Below the pieces are notes generated by a model that saw only the letters and a program-made list of their open reading frames with translations, was not told the DNA's origin and ran no database searches. A stretch of 64,000 nucleotides of DNA from Paraglaciecola sp. (lineage in GTDB: Bacteria; Pseudomonadota; Gammaproteobacteria; Enterobacterales; Alteromonadaceae), in contig NZ_JANQVQ010000316.1 in assembly GCF_030730205.1 (NCBI RefSeq), forward strand, positions 1 to 64,000, given 5' to 3'. The position numbers and the translations under genes are program-made. Position 1 is the stretch's first letter; the number at the start of each line of letters is the position of its first letter. Shown here piece after piece: positions 8,764 through 17,681 of the stretch.

Positions 8764-9456
8764 ATGCAATTTGAAACCATATTAGTCGACTTCCTTAACT
8801 GGGTCGCATCTTACAGAACCAATCTGTTGGCAACATGCTTAGCGCTGGTTGGTTATGTCTTGGTCACTCGTATCACCCTGCCTCGCTTGACTAAATCAAC
8901 CGATGACAGCGGCTTTAAAAGTGAGCAAGTAGCAAAAGCCTATCACATGGTCAGACTAGTATGTGCCACTGTGACTATCGCGGTCGTTTTACTCATTTGG
9001 GGAATTGATTTTAGTGGCCTTTTAATATTTTCTACTTCGATCATAACCCTGTTAGGGGTCGCCCTCTTTGCTAGTTGGTCTATCTTAAGTAACGTAACAT
9101 CCTTTTTTATCCTGTTGTTTCATACCTCCTTTCGCCGTGGCAATTATATTCGTGTGATTGATGCAGATAACTATATAGAAGGCTATATTGCAGAGTTGGG
9201 TTTACTCAATACCAAACTCACCACCAGCACTAATGAGCATGTGGTCTATCCTAATAATTTATTATTAGCCCGTCCGGTTTTTGTTAACCCAGACAGAAAA
9301 CTTAATGCCTTAGGTAAAATTACCGATAGTTTAGTTATTCCTAAGGCAAGTGAACATCAACCCGCGGATGAAGGCCTGGCGACGAATAAACATGATATGT
9401 TGGAAATTGAACAAACAAACCACCGCAGCAGCCCAACGCAAAAACCGAGAGAATAA
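8764..9456 (+). CDS. Small MscS-type mechanosensitive channel
   Basis: 230 aa. Three hydrophobic segments occupy about residues 18-35, 58-78 and 82-115, and the last is the pore helix plus the start of the MscS beta domain (SWSILSNVTSFFILLFHTSF). A soluble part follows (GNYIRVIDADNYIEGYI, then HVVYPNNLLLARPV), matching the MscS middle domain. The usual C-terminal alpha/beta domain is largely missing, replaced by a polar tail after about residue 190. It is likely an inner-membrane osmotic safety channel or an MscS-like protein with a special role. The 3' end overlaps the next gene by up to 107 nt, in another frame. Confidence 0.82.
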   Translation: MQFETILVDFLNWVASYRTNLLATCLALVGYVLVTRITLPRLTKSTDDSGFKSEQVAKAYHMVRLVCATVTIAVVLLIWGIDFSGLLIFSTSIITLLGVALFASWSILSNVTSFFILLFHTSFRRGNYIRVIDADNYIEGYIAELGLLNTKLTTSTNEHVVYPNNLLLARPVFVNPDRKLNALGKITDSLVIPKASEHQPADEGLATNKHDMLEIEQTNHRSSPTQKPRE

Positions 9457-10450
9457 TGCGTTTACGCGCTTTTTTTTGACGCCTACTACAAGCTCATTTT
9501 GCTGTGTTCGGTGGATTGCAAAAATAAGCGCCATCCTATTCTTTACTGTCCATTATCAGGTGTTTGCTGAGCAAGTAAGTTTTAAAAAAGCCAAAGAAAA
9601 TCAAAAAACAATGTTTAGTTATCAATGGATTGATAGCTTTTCTCAAACACAAAACCTCACCTTTGATTTAGCGAACAAACAAAACGCCAAACAAGTTCAT
9701 AAACGATACGTGCCCGAATTAGCGCAACAATACGTCTTTATAGAGCTACATAAAGCTGCACGGTTAATCGACCCACGCGAGGCTCGCATTGAAATTCAAC
9801 GAAGCACTCAAGATATTAACGTTAAAGTCAGCAGTCGCTCACCTAAGCTTTTAACAAAATGGCAAGGATCCATGGCGAAAAGCCAGGAGAGAGCGTTTGA
9901 CAAGTATTTACATGACCATTACTACACCCGTTTTTACTCCCATCTTGGTCAAGAAGCGGTGAAAGCCGATCACTTACGATACATAAACGAAAATAAAGCC
10001 CCTTTATTACCGATTGCACAAGCGATATATGAAAAACTCCCGCCTAATAGTGAAAGTAGAATATATGTAAACTTACTTTTAAGCTGGGTTCAAAGCATTC
10101 CCTATAACGAATTAGAAGACAGAATGAGCTCAAATGGTGCAGGTTTTTTGCCGCCGCTTGCTCTTATTAGAGAAAATATTGGCGACTGCGATAGTAAGTC
10201 CGTTCTCACAGCAGGCTTGATTCGTTCTCTATTGCCAGAAATAAAATTAGTTATGGTGTATTTGCCACAACACGCTTTATTAGGTATCAGCCTTCCTCAC
10301 AGAAGCAACGAACAAACCTTCAATTTTGGTGGCTCTGACTACTTACTTATGGAGCCAACGGGTCCCGCTCTCATGCCCCTAGGCACTGTCGCTGCATCGA
10401 GTGAACGAGCGATCAATAGTAGGTTATTTAGTTACGAGCAAGTACCCTAA
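9350..10450 (+). CDS. Exported transglutaminase-like (papain-fold) protein
   Basis: Up to 366 aa from the GTG at 9350. The start is unsure: the first 35 codons overlap the MscS tail, and a hydrophobic stretch (WIAKISAILFFTVHYQVFAE) near residues 60-80 looks like the signal peptide, so translation may begin nearer 9470, where a TTG is available. The C-terminal part shows a transglutaminase-like triad: Cys280 in NIGDCDSKS, His308 in PQHALLG and Glu335 in MEPTGPA (GTG numbering). Such domains act as peptidases, transamidases or inactive binders in the periplasm. Overlap with the channel gene suggests co-expression and perhaps a shared envelope task. The substrate is unknown. Confidence 0.75.
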   Translation: MNINPRMKAWRRINMICWKLNKQTTAAAQRKNRENNAFTRFFLTPTTSSFCCVRWIAKISAILFFTVHYQVFAEQVSFKKAKENQKTMFSYQWIDSFSQTQNLTFDLANKQNAKQVHKRYVPELAQQYVFIELHKAARLIDPREARIEIQRSTQDINVKVSSRSPKLLTKWQGSMAKSQERAFDKYLHDHYYTRFYSHLGQEAVKADHLRYINENKAPLLPIAQAIYEKLPPNSESRIYVNLLLSWVQSIPYNELEDRMSSNGAGFLPPLALIRENIGDCDSKSVLTAGLIRSLLPEIKLVMVYLPQHALLGISLPHRSNEQTFNFGGSDYLLMEPTGPALMPLGTVAASSERAINSRLFSYEQVP

Positions 10451-10581
10451 CCTGCATTTAGCTTGTATTTTATCCCTGTCCCTTGCGCAAAATAACCAAG
10501 AACATAGCCATATAGTATGAATTTAAATACCTACGTACCGAGCTCTATACTGACGTTATTTCTTACAATTCGCTAATTTAA

Positions 10582-10595
10582 CTTAATCGACTAAG
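10582..10595. promoter_or_regulatory. Operator-like palindrome (CTTAATCGACTAAG)
   Basis: Thirteen of 14 bases match the perfect operator of the sucrose locus at 944-957. It stands 58 bp before the ATG of the PstS-like gene, a proper place for a repressor site. It may be chance, a site for a paralogous LacI-type regulator, or a true member of the same regulon. The remainder of 10451-10652 shows nothing else I can support. Confidence 0.4.
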
Positions 10596-10652
10596 ATTTA
10601 AAAACAACTCCTTAGCATGGATGCGAATTCACAAATCTTATAAGGTCGTGAC

Positions 10653-11084
10653 ATGTTAAAAAAACAAGCTTTAATTAAGGCTATACTCAGTTCAAGTGTT
10701 TTTCTGTCTGTTAGTTTTTCCGCTCTTTCTGAAACCGTTATTATCGTCAATCCCAATAATGACTCTGTAATAGACGCAAAAGTTGCACAACGCATTTTTT
10801 TGGGTAAAGAAGGTAAATTTTCAAATGGCAAAGAAGCCATTCCCGTCAACCAAATCGCAGATTCCCCTAGTCGTACAGATTTTGATACAACAGTATTAGG
10901 ACGAAGCTCTGCTCAAGTTTCAGCCTATTGGTCCAAGTTGGTATTTACTGGCAAAGGGATCCCTCCGAAAGAAGTGCAAAATGATGCAGAGGTCATCGCG
11001 TTGGTAGCTGACAACCAAGATGCCATTGGCTATGTGGACAGCGCTGCTGTAACCGGCAATGTTAAAGCAATTCCACTTAACTAA
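10653..11084 (+). CDS. PstS-like periplasmic substrate-binding protein (short)
   Basis: 143 aa, starting with a signal peptide (MLKKQALIKAILSSSVFLSV, cleavage near FSALSE). The mature part has the arrangement seen in short phosphate-binding-like proteins: VIIVNPNNDSVIDAKVAQRIFLGK, then FWSK-type YWSKLVFTGKGIPP, and DAIGYVDSAAV near the end. It is about half a normal PstS and has no permease neighbours, so it may be a single-domain binder or sensor and not a transporter component. AAGG lies 7 nt before the ATG. Only 17 nt separate it from the porin gene, so the two are almost surely one transcript. Confidence 0.85.
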   Translation: MLKKQALIKAILSSSVFLSVSFSALSETVIIVNPNNDSVIDAKVAQRIFLGKEGKFSNGKEAIPVNQIADSPSRTDFDTTVLGRSSAQVSAYWSKLVFTGKGIPPKEVQNDAEVIALVADNQDAIGYVDSAAVTGNVKAIPLN

Positions 11085-11101
11085 TCTCAGGAGCATCAAA
11101 A

Positions 11102-12223
11102 ATGAAAAAATTAATACTAATAGGTTCTCTTTCTTTACTTGCAACAAGCGTTCAAGCTGAACTTCGTATAAACGGTTTTGCCAACCTAATTGGTGGTATT
11201 ACTAGCTCTGATGACAGTATGTATGGTTATGATGATGATTTTTCTTTTACCTCAGAAAGCTTATTTGCCGTACAAGTGAGTGGCGACATCAACAGTAAGA
11301 TGACGGCCACAGGGCAAATAGTCGCTCGAGGAAAGAATGATTATGAACCTGATTTTGAATGGGCTTATATCACTTACCAAGCAACGGATAATTTATCTGT
11401 CTCTGCAGGGCGTATACGTCAGCCTTTGTTTCGTTATTCTACTTCTAGTGATGTAGGGTATTCCTATCACTGGGTAAATAGTCCAAGAGTGATTTATGAT
11501 GTACCTACTCAGAATATGGATGGTGTGCGCTTTGATTACAGCGGTTACTCTGGTGACTGGGAATATAACATGCAATTGGGTCTCGGCAGTTTTTCTGGCG
11601 ACTTTTTAGGTAACAAGCTTGCAGCCGATAACTTGCTGATAGCGAGCGCAGAATTATCCAGAGACTGGTTTAAAGTACGAGGGGTGTATGGCGTTACAAA
11701 AGTATCCACGACTGGGCCTGAACTAACGATGGCGCTAGATGTTATCCGAAGTCTAGGTTTACCGGAGTTCGCGAATGATTTAGCTTCTGACAAAGATACG
11801 GGTACATTTACAGGTGTCGGTATGGAAGTCGATAAATTTGATTGGTTTATTATGGCAGAATACACGATAACAGAAGCTAAAGAGACCTTTGTGCCAAAAA
11901 CGGTTAGTTATTATCTTTCAGCAGGAATGCGTGCTGGTAAATGGACGCCCTCGGTGACTTACGAGAAAAAGGATAGTGCTAATCAGCCTAAGTTTACCGA
12001 TAGGCTTATTGGGCTCCCTGCCGAACCATTGGCAATAGCAACTCAGATTGGTGTAGGGTTGCAACTTGGCTCAATGGAAGAATATAGTGTTACGTCAGTT
12101 GGTGTGCGTTATGACTTAGACACGAATGTGGCATTAAAAGCGGATGTGAGCAAACGTAGTGATGATTTGGATGATACTAGAGATGCAACGGCCGTTCGTT
12201 TTGCCATTAACTACATATTTTAG
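11102..12223 (+). CDS. Outer-membrane porin-like beta-barrel protein
   Basis: 373 aa with a signal peptide (MKKLILIGSLSLLATSVQA) and a mature protein of alternating hydrophobic and polar residues, typical of a 16-strand general porin. It ends in an aromatic residue (TAVRFAINYIF), the usual C-terminal signature for BAM-assisted insertion. AGGAG stands 8 nt before the ATG. It follows the PstS-like gene by 17 nt, which suggests the pair deals with the same solute, possibly an anion such as phosphate; that is inference. It shares features with porins in Alteromonas and Shewanella but I cannot name an ortholog. Confidence 0.85.
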   Translation: MKKLILIGSLSLLATSVQAELRINGFANLIGGITSSDDSMYGYDDDFSFTSESLFAVQVSGDINSKMTATGQIVARGKNDYEPDFEWAYITYQATDNLSVSAGRIRQPLFRYSTSSDVGYSYHWVNSPRVIYDVPTQNMDGVRFDYSGYSGDWEYNMQLGLGSFSGDFLGNKLAADNLLIASAELSRDWFKVRGVYGVTKVSTTGPELTMALDVIRSLGLPEFANDLASDKDTGTFTGVGMEVDKFDWFIMAEYTITEAKETFVPKTVSYYLSAGMRAGKWTPSVTYEKKDSANQPKFTDRLIGLPAEPLAIATQIGVGLQLGSMEEYSVTSVGVRYDLDTNVALKADVSKRSDDLDDTRDATAVRFAINYIF

Positions 12224-12235
12224 GTAGCCCTAATA

Positions 12236-12272
12236 AAAGGGTCTGATACGTGTTTAAAGTATCAGACCCTTT
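12236..12272. terminator. Bidirectional terminator between porin and phoH genes
   Basis: AAAGGGTCTGATAC (12236-12249) and GTATCAGACCCTTT (12259-12272) form a perfect 14-bp stem with a 9-nt loop. The A-rich left flank gives a U run on the minus strand and the right arm ends in T on the plus strand, so it could end both convergent transcripts. Confidence 0.85.
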
Positions 12273-12336
12273 GTAAATCTCACTTAATGCACCCCGACCT
12301 AGTAATAGTGATTCGTATATCCCATCCACTTAACAC

Positions 12337-13734
12337 TTACATTTGTTCTTCGGCAAACTCAGCTAAGCGGCTACGCACTACGCCATCTAGGTTAATGGTG
12401 GAGCTACCCGAAAAATTCTTAAATTTCTCGACTAAATACGTCAATCCAGATGTAACAGCGCTCAAGTAGTTACTGTCTATCTGAGCTAAATTACCAGAGC
12501 AAATAAGCTTGGTCCCTTCACCGCATCGGGTAATGATGGTTTTGAGTTGAGAGGCAGTTAAATTTTGCGACTCATCCAAAATCACGATGGCGTTTTGAAT
12601 GCTTCGCCCGCGCATAAAGTTGACTGACTTAAACTGAATATTGGCTTTTTCCATAATGTAACTCATGGAGCCTTTTACATTTTCATCATGTTTATGCAGC
12701 ACTTCTAAGCTGTCAGTGATAGCTGCAAGCCAAGGTGCCATTTTTTCTTCTTCGGTACCCGGTAAAAAACCAATAGATTCGGCAATTTCTGGTGTGCTAC
12801 GCGTGACAATAATCTTATCGTACATGTTTTTCTCTACCACCATCTCCAAGGCGGCAGCCAATGCCAGCAGGGTTTTACCGCTACCTGCAGGACCCGTTAG
12901 AATCACCAAATCGATATGCGGATCGAGCAAGGCATGTAAGCTCATCGCTTGGCCTATATTTTTCGGTGTAATGCCCCAAGCTCTGCGTCCCATCAAACGG
13001 TCAACTCCGAGGTCCAATACTTCAAGATGCTCGTCAGTCATCGACTCAACTATGCCTGCAAACTTACCTTCTTCATCAATTAAGAATTCATTGACATACG
13101 CTTCAGGTAATACTTTTCGCTCAATGGTATGGATGGTATCGCGCCCTTCGGTACGACTATCGACCGACTTGACTTGATTCCAGAATTGACCGGAGAAGGT
13201 ATGGTAGCCTTTTGACAGATACTTAATGTCACTAATCAGTTGGTCGGTACGGTAATCCTCAACTAAAGCCAAACCTGCACCTTTTGCTTTGAGTCGCATA
13301 TTGATGTCTTTGGTAACTAAGACCACTTGACGAGGTGCAAACTCCGCCTGTAAATGCAGGGCACTATTGATGATGCGATTGTCATTTTCATTACTGGTAA
13401 ACACGTGTTTGTCGATAGGCAGACCATGATCAACAAAGATTGAAAGGCTACCCGAAGGCGCCGTGTCGCCTGCTCCTAGGCCTTTCATTGACACGCCATC
13501 GACCATTTGCTCTGGCGTGGCATCGTGTAGCAAATCTTCCATCGCGCGAATTGATACGCGAGCATCTCGCGCAACGTCTTTTTTACTATCTTTAATATAA
13601 TCTAGCTCTTCGAGCACCGTCATGGGTACAACAACGTCATTTTCTTTAAAGGATAAAAAGGCGAGTGGTTCGTGAAGGAGTATATTGGTATCTAACACAT
13701 AAATTTTTGAATCTAGTGCTGCTTTTTTTGGCAT
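12337..13734 (-). CDS. PhoH-family ATPase with N-terminal PIN domain (PhoH2 type)
   Basis: 465 aa from the ATG at 13734, which has GGAG 6 nt upstream; a longer reading frame to 13827 lacks such a site. Residues about 10-150 are a PIN nuclease-like domain (KIYVLDTNILLHEP, the first acidic residue of the PIN site; VTKDINMRLKA). The second half is the PhoH ATPase, with Walker A GPAGSGKTLLAL and Walker B-like IVILDESQN. PIN-PhoH proteins are described as RNA helicase/ribonucleases. It probably acts on RNA in the cytoplasm. The gene stands alone, convergent with the porin gene and divergent from rapA. Confidence 0.92.
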   Translation of the reverse strand: MPKKAALDSKIYVLDTNILLHEPLAFLSFKENDVVVPMTVLEELDYIKDSKKDVARDARVSIRAMEDLLHDATPEQMVDGVSMKGLGAGDTAPSGSLSIFVDHGLPIDKHVFTSNENDNRIINSALHLQAEFAPRQVVLVTKDINMRLKAKGAGLALVEDYRTDQLISDIKYLSKGYHTFSGQFWNQVKSVDSRTEGRDTIHTIERKVLPEAYVNEFLIDEEGKFAGIVESMTDEHLEVLDLGVDRLMGRRAWGITPKNIGQAMSLHALLDPHIDLVILTGPAGSGKTLLALAAALEMVVEKNMYDKIIVTRSTPEIAESIGFLPGTEEEKMAPWLAAITDSLEVLHKHDENVKGSMSYIMEKANIQFKSVNFMRGRSIQNAIVILDESQNLTASQLKTIITRCGEGTKLICSGNLAQIDSNYLSAVTSGLTYLVEKFKNFSGSSTINLDGVVRSRLAEFAEEQM

Positions 13735-14134
13735 CCGTATCTCCACATCAATGAGGCCTGAATATCTGTGGTAGGCATGGTTGGCTGCAGATTTGATCGG
13801 ACAAAAGTCTAACCGTGAACCTCGCAAACCTCACTCACAGACTAGTCTACAGTCTGAACAATTTTTGATTTATTGCTCAGCTGTAAATCAACAATAAACC
13901 ACTTTTTCTCCATATTCATCAACTTTTCCACCCATCGTCCTATTAATTTTTAGGAAAAAATAACGGATCAGCACGTAAGTCGATTTTAATTTGATACAAT
14001 ATGACGCTGCACTCGGCGCAGTGCGTGACAAAATGGGCGTCGTGCATCTTGCTTAAGCAAATCTGCCATACTGCTGCCATAATCATATTCATAACAATAC
14101 AGAAAATTCATTTAGACAGGAAACCGTAATAACG
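13735..14134. other. Intergenic region between phoH and rapA
   Basis: About 400 bp holding the two divergent 5' regions. A good -10-like TACAAT (13995-14000) lies before rapA but I see no matching -35. No ORF, RNA gene or strong hairpin is evident. Confidence 0.5.
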
Positions 14135-16966
14135 ATGGCGAAACAACAACTATTTGCTTTGGGACAACGTTGGTTGAGCGACACTGAGTCAGATCTGGGG
14201 TTAGGCACGATCATTCTGCTCGACAATCGCACCCTTACGGTACTTTTCCCTGCAACGGGTGAAACAAGAGTATATGCAGCGCAGTCAGCCCCTCTTACTC
14301 GTATTCAATTTGAAGCGGGTGATACCGTTAAATGCCATGAAGGCTGGGAACTATTAGTTGAACGCATCACCGAGCAAGATGGCCAACTTACCTATTATGG
14401 AACTCGTCTCGATAACAAACACGCTGCTGCGCTGAAAGAAACATTTATCGACCATCATTTTCAATTAAGCCAGCCTGAGCAGCGTTTGTTTAATGGTCAA
14501 TTTGATCATCCAAAATGGTTTAACTTACGTGAGCAATGCTTACAACATCAATTTAATCATAGCGTATCGGACTTATTAGGCTTTGTTGGCGCTCGTGTGG
14601 ATTTAATTCCTCATCAGTTGCACATCGCTTCAGAAGTGGGGCGTAGACATGCCCCACGAGTCCTGCTTGCTGACGAAGTAGGGTTAGGTAAAACTATTGA
14701 AGCTGCCCTGATCATTCACCAACAATTACTCACAGCACGAGCACAACGAGTGTTAATAGTCGTGCCATCAAGTTTGGTGCATCAATGGTTGGTCGAGATG
14801 TTACGTCGGGTCAATTTAGCGTTTTCAGTGTTTGACGAAGAACGTTGCGAGGCGATGTCAGAAGATGCAAGTAACCCCTTCGATGCAGAGCAATTAGTCA
14901 TTTGCAGCTTGGATTTTTTAACCCATAACAGCCGCTATTATCAACAAGCCTTAGCGGCTCAATGGGATTTAATGGTAGTCGATGAGGCGCACCATCTTAA
15001 ATGGTCACAGGGGCAACCGTCACAAGAGTATCAAGTCATCGAAGAATTAGCTCAAGCCACTGCAGGTGTTTTGCTATTAACCGCGACGCCAGACCAGCTT
15101 GGACATGAAAGCCACTTCGCTCGTTTACGCCTGCTTGACCCTGCGCGTTTTCATGACTATCAACGTTTTGTTCATGAAGAACAGCAATATAGCCAGTTAG
15201 CGCAAGCCATCACGCCCTTACTAAGTGGTGAGAGTTTAAGCGCTAATGACATAGCGGCTATCAGCCAGTTTGCTGATAGCAGCATGCTTGAAAACATCAA
15301 TCAAGCGGATCGCCAGCAAAGAACCAAATTACTGCATACCCTGCTCGACCGCCATGGTACTGGGCGAATGTTGTTTAGAAATAGTCGCGCAGGAGTTGCT
15401 GGCTTTCCTGGCAGAAAACTTCTGTCTTATGGCTTAAGTCAGCCACTCGAATATCAAATGCTATTAGCGCTTGAACCCAATAATCTGCAGTTGCACCTCA
15501 CTCCAGAGCGTCACCCTAATGTAGTGAACAGTTGGGTGGATGTTGATCCGCGCGTTGTATGGTTTGCCGATAAACTCAAAGAATTAAAGGGCGAAAAAGT
15601 CCTGACAATCTGTGCGAATGCTGCCACTGCCATGCAGTTATCTGAGGCTTTGCGCATTAAAACGGGCATACGCTCAACGGTTTTTCATGAAGGCATGAGT
15701 ATTGTTGAACGAGACAAAGCGGCCGTTTATTTTTCTCAAAGTGAAGAAGGCGCACAGGTACTGATATGCAGTGAAATTGGTAGCGAAGGTCGTAACTTCC
15801 AGTTCGCTCATCATTTGGTCTTATTTGACCTGCCACGCGTTCCCGATTTATTAGAACAACGAATTGGACGCTTAGATCGAATAGGACAAAAGTTCGATGT
15901 GTGCATCCATGTGCCGTATTTTAAAGAAAGCGCTCAGCAAGTCTTACTTGATTGGTATCATCAAGGCTTAAATGCCTTTGAACAAACTTGTCCCAGCGGC
16001 ATGATAGTTTACGAAGAAACCCAAGAAGCCTTGTTGAATTGCTTGCAAAACCCTGAGGATGAAACGCAATGTCATCACTTGATTAATCAAACCGCCGAAC
16101 TGCATAGAACACTTAAGTTAAAAATGGAGCAAGGACGTGACAAATTACTAGAGCTTAATTCTTCTGGCCAGGGTCGTGTAGAACAGTTTTTGGCTCGCAT
16201 CTTAAATGCCGAAGAGTCTCCAACTCTTGAGTTATTTATGACAAAGTTGTTTGATGCAATTGGTGTATTACAAGAAGAAAAAGACGAAAGTTGCTATTTA
16301 CTTCGCCCGACGGAAACCATGTTAAGTCCACTTCCCGGTTTAGATGAGGAGGGAATGACCGTTACGTACGAGCGCACTACGGCTACTCGGATCGAAAACG
16401 CCCATTTTCTCAGCTGGGATCATCCCATGATCACTCATGCGATGGACATGTTAACTACCGAAGTCATTGGTAAAAGTTCTGTTGGCTTGTGCCAAGATAG
16501 ATCGCTACCCGCTGGTGCATATTGGCTTGAATGTTTGTTTGTCCTCTCGGCCAAGGCAGAAAAAACCATGCAGTTAGCGCGTTTTTTACCACCAACTCCC
16601 ATTAAAGTTTGTATTAATACCAAACTAGAAAACGAAGATAAGTCGTTTTTTAAAATTGAGTCTGTACGGCCTAAAATGGGTGTGCAACTGATTAATGCTC
16701 TCCGCACACAGGTTGTTAGTGCATTAGAAACGGCCCAAGTACAAGCAGAGCAATTGGCAGGAGAAATTAAGACTGAACGTCAACAGCAAATGCAAACCTT
16801 ACTTGGCGATGAATTAGCGCGCTTACAAAGTTTATGTGAAGTGAATCCAGCGATTAGGCCTGAAGAAATAAGCCATCTAGAAGAACAGATAGGCAGCCTG
16901 ACTCACTTAATTACAAGTGCTAAACTGAATTTAGAAGCCGTACGCTTGGTCGTCAATAACCCCTAA
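14135..16966 (+). CDS. rapA: RNA polymerase-associated ATPase RapA
   Basis: 943 aa (E. coli RapA 968 aa), a SWI2/SNF2-type ATPase that binds RNA polymerase and helps recycle it after transcription. The N-terminus LGQRWLSDTESDLGLGTI matches the RapA Tudor-like domain. Motif I is LADEVGLGKTIEA (about residues 178-190) and motif II is DEAHHLKWS (about 283-291). The second lobe carries CSEIGSEGRNFQFAHH and LLEQRIGRLDRIGQ. The end resembles the E. coli spacer and C-terminal domains. AGGAAA lies about 12 nt before the ATG. The stop overlaps the rluA start, the same gene order as in E. coli. Confidence 0.98.
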   Translation: MAKQQLFALGQRWLSDTESDLGLGTIILLDNRTLTVLFPATGETRVYAAQSAPLTRIQFEAGDTVKCHEGWELLVERITEQDGQLTYYGTRLDNKHAAALKETFIDHHFQLSQPEQRLFNGQFDHPKWFNLREQCLQHQFNHSVSDLLGFVGARVDLIPHQLHIASEVGRRHAPRVLLADEVGLGKTIEAALIIHQQLLTARAQRVLIVVPSSLVHQWLVEMLRRVNLAFSVFDEERCEAMSEDASNPFDAEQLVICSLDFLTHNSRYYQQALAAQWDLMVVDEAHHLKWSQGQPSQEYQVIEELAQATAGVLLLTATPDQLGHESHFARLRLLDPARFHDYQRFVHEEQQYSQLAQAITPLLSGESLSANDIAAISQFADSSMLENINQADRQQRTKLLHTLLDRHGTGRMLFRNSRAGVAGFPGRKLLSYGLSQPLEYQMLLALEPNNLQLHLTPERHPNVVNSWVDVDPRVVWFADKLKELKGEKVLTICANAATAMQLSEALRIKTGIRSTVFHEGMSIVERDKAAVYFSQSEEGAQVLICSEIGSEGRNFQFAHHLVLFDLPRVPDLLEQRIGRLDRIGQKFDVCIHVPYFKESAQQVLLDWYHQGLNAFEQTCPSGMIVYEETQEALLNCLQNPEDETQCHHLINQTAELHRTLKLKMEQGRDKLLELNSSGQGRVEQFLARILNAEESPTLELFMTKLFDAIGVLQEEKDESCYLLRPTETMLSPLPGLDEEGMTVTYERTTATRIENAHFLSWDHPMITHAMDMLTTEVIGKSSVGLCQDRSLPAGAYWLECLFVLSAKAEKTMQLARFLPPTPIKVCINTKLENEDKSFFKIESVRPKMGVQLINALRTQVVSALETAQVQAEQLAGEIKTERQQQMQTLLGDELARLQSLCEVNPAIRPEEISHLEEQIGSLTHLITSAKLNLEAVRLVVNNP

Positions 16967-17622
16967 TGGCGCTACTAAACTACCAACCACCACTGTCGCC
17001 CTATTTAAGGATAATTTATCAAGATGACGATATCGTGATACTTGATAAACCTTCAGGGCTGCTGAGTGTACCCGGTAAAGCGCCTGAACATGCTGATTCA
17101 CTGCAAGCTCGTGTGCAGCGTGTATTTCCAAGCGCAAGTATTGTTCATCGTTTAGACATGGCCACATCTGGCATTATGCTTATGGCCATGAATAAAGCTG
17201 CGCACCGGCACTTGTCTCGCCAATTTGAATTAAGACAAACAGAAAAAAGTTACGAAGCTATTGTGTACGGCTGGCCATCAGAAGAATCCGGGGAGGTGAA
17301 TCTTCCCCTCATCTGTGACTGGCCGAATCGCCCTAAGCAAATGGTGGATCATGAACGAGGCAAAAAAGCACTGACTCGTTGGCAAGTACTCAGTAAGGGC
17401 AAGGACACATCAAGGATTGAACTGTTTCCTATTACTGGGCGTTCCCACCAGCTTAGAGTGCACATGTTGAGTCTTGGTCACCCTATTATTGGCGATCGCT
17501 TGTACGCACACCCTACTGCTCTTTCGCTGGCCTCACGTCTTCACTTACATGCCAAATATCTAAGCTTTAATCACCCAAGCAATGGAATAAAACAACGCTT
17601 TTTCAGCCCAGTTCCATTTTAA
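16966..17622 (+). CDS. rluA: rRNA/tRNA pseudouridine synthase RluA
   Basis: 218 aa (E. coli RluA 219 aa). It makes pseudouridine at position 746 of 23S rRNA and 32 of some tRNAs in enterobacteria. The catalytic aspartate is D64 in HRLDMATSG, the same number as in E. coli. The compact fold lacks an S4 domain, as expected for RluA. PITGRSHQLRVHML is the conserved C-terminal motif. Its ATG shares one base with the rapA stop codon (TAATG), giving tight translational coupling. Confidence 0.96.
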   Translation: MALLNYQPPLSPYLRIIYQDDDIVILDKPSGLLSVPGKAPEHADSLQARVQRVFPSASIVHRLDMATSGIMLMAMNKAAHRHLSRQFELRQTEKSYEAIVYGWPSEESGEVNLPLICDWPNRPKQMVDHERGKKALTRWQVLSKGKDTSRIELFPITGRSHQLRVHMLSLGHPIIGDRLYAHPTALSLASRLHLHAKYLSFNHPSNGIKQRFFSPVPF

Positions 17623-17681
17623 GTTAAAGTCTGGTGCTATGGGGTACGATATAAGTGTAAGGTTAGTCAGGGCGAACACGT

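Noticed and set aside
12665-13177. 170-codon open frame on the plus strand across phoH
   Set aside because: It is antisense to the PhoH ATPase domain, has no family features and no ribosome site. It is a shadow of strong codon bias in phoH.
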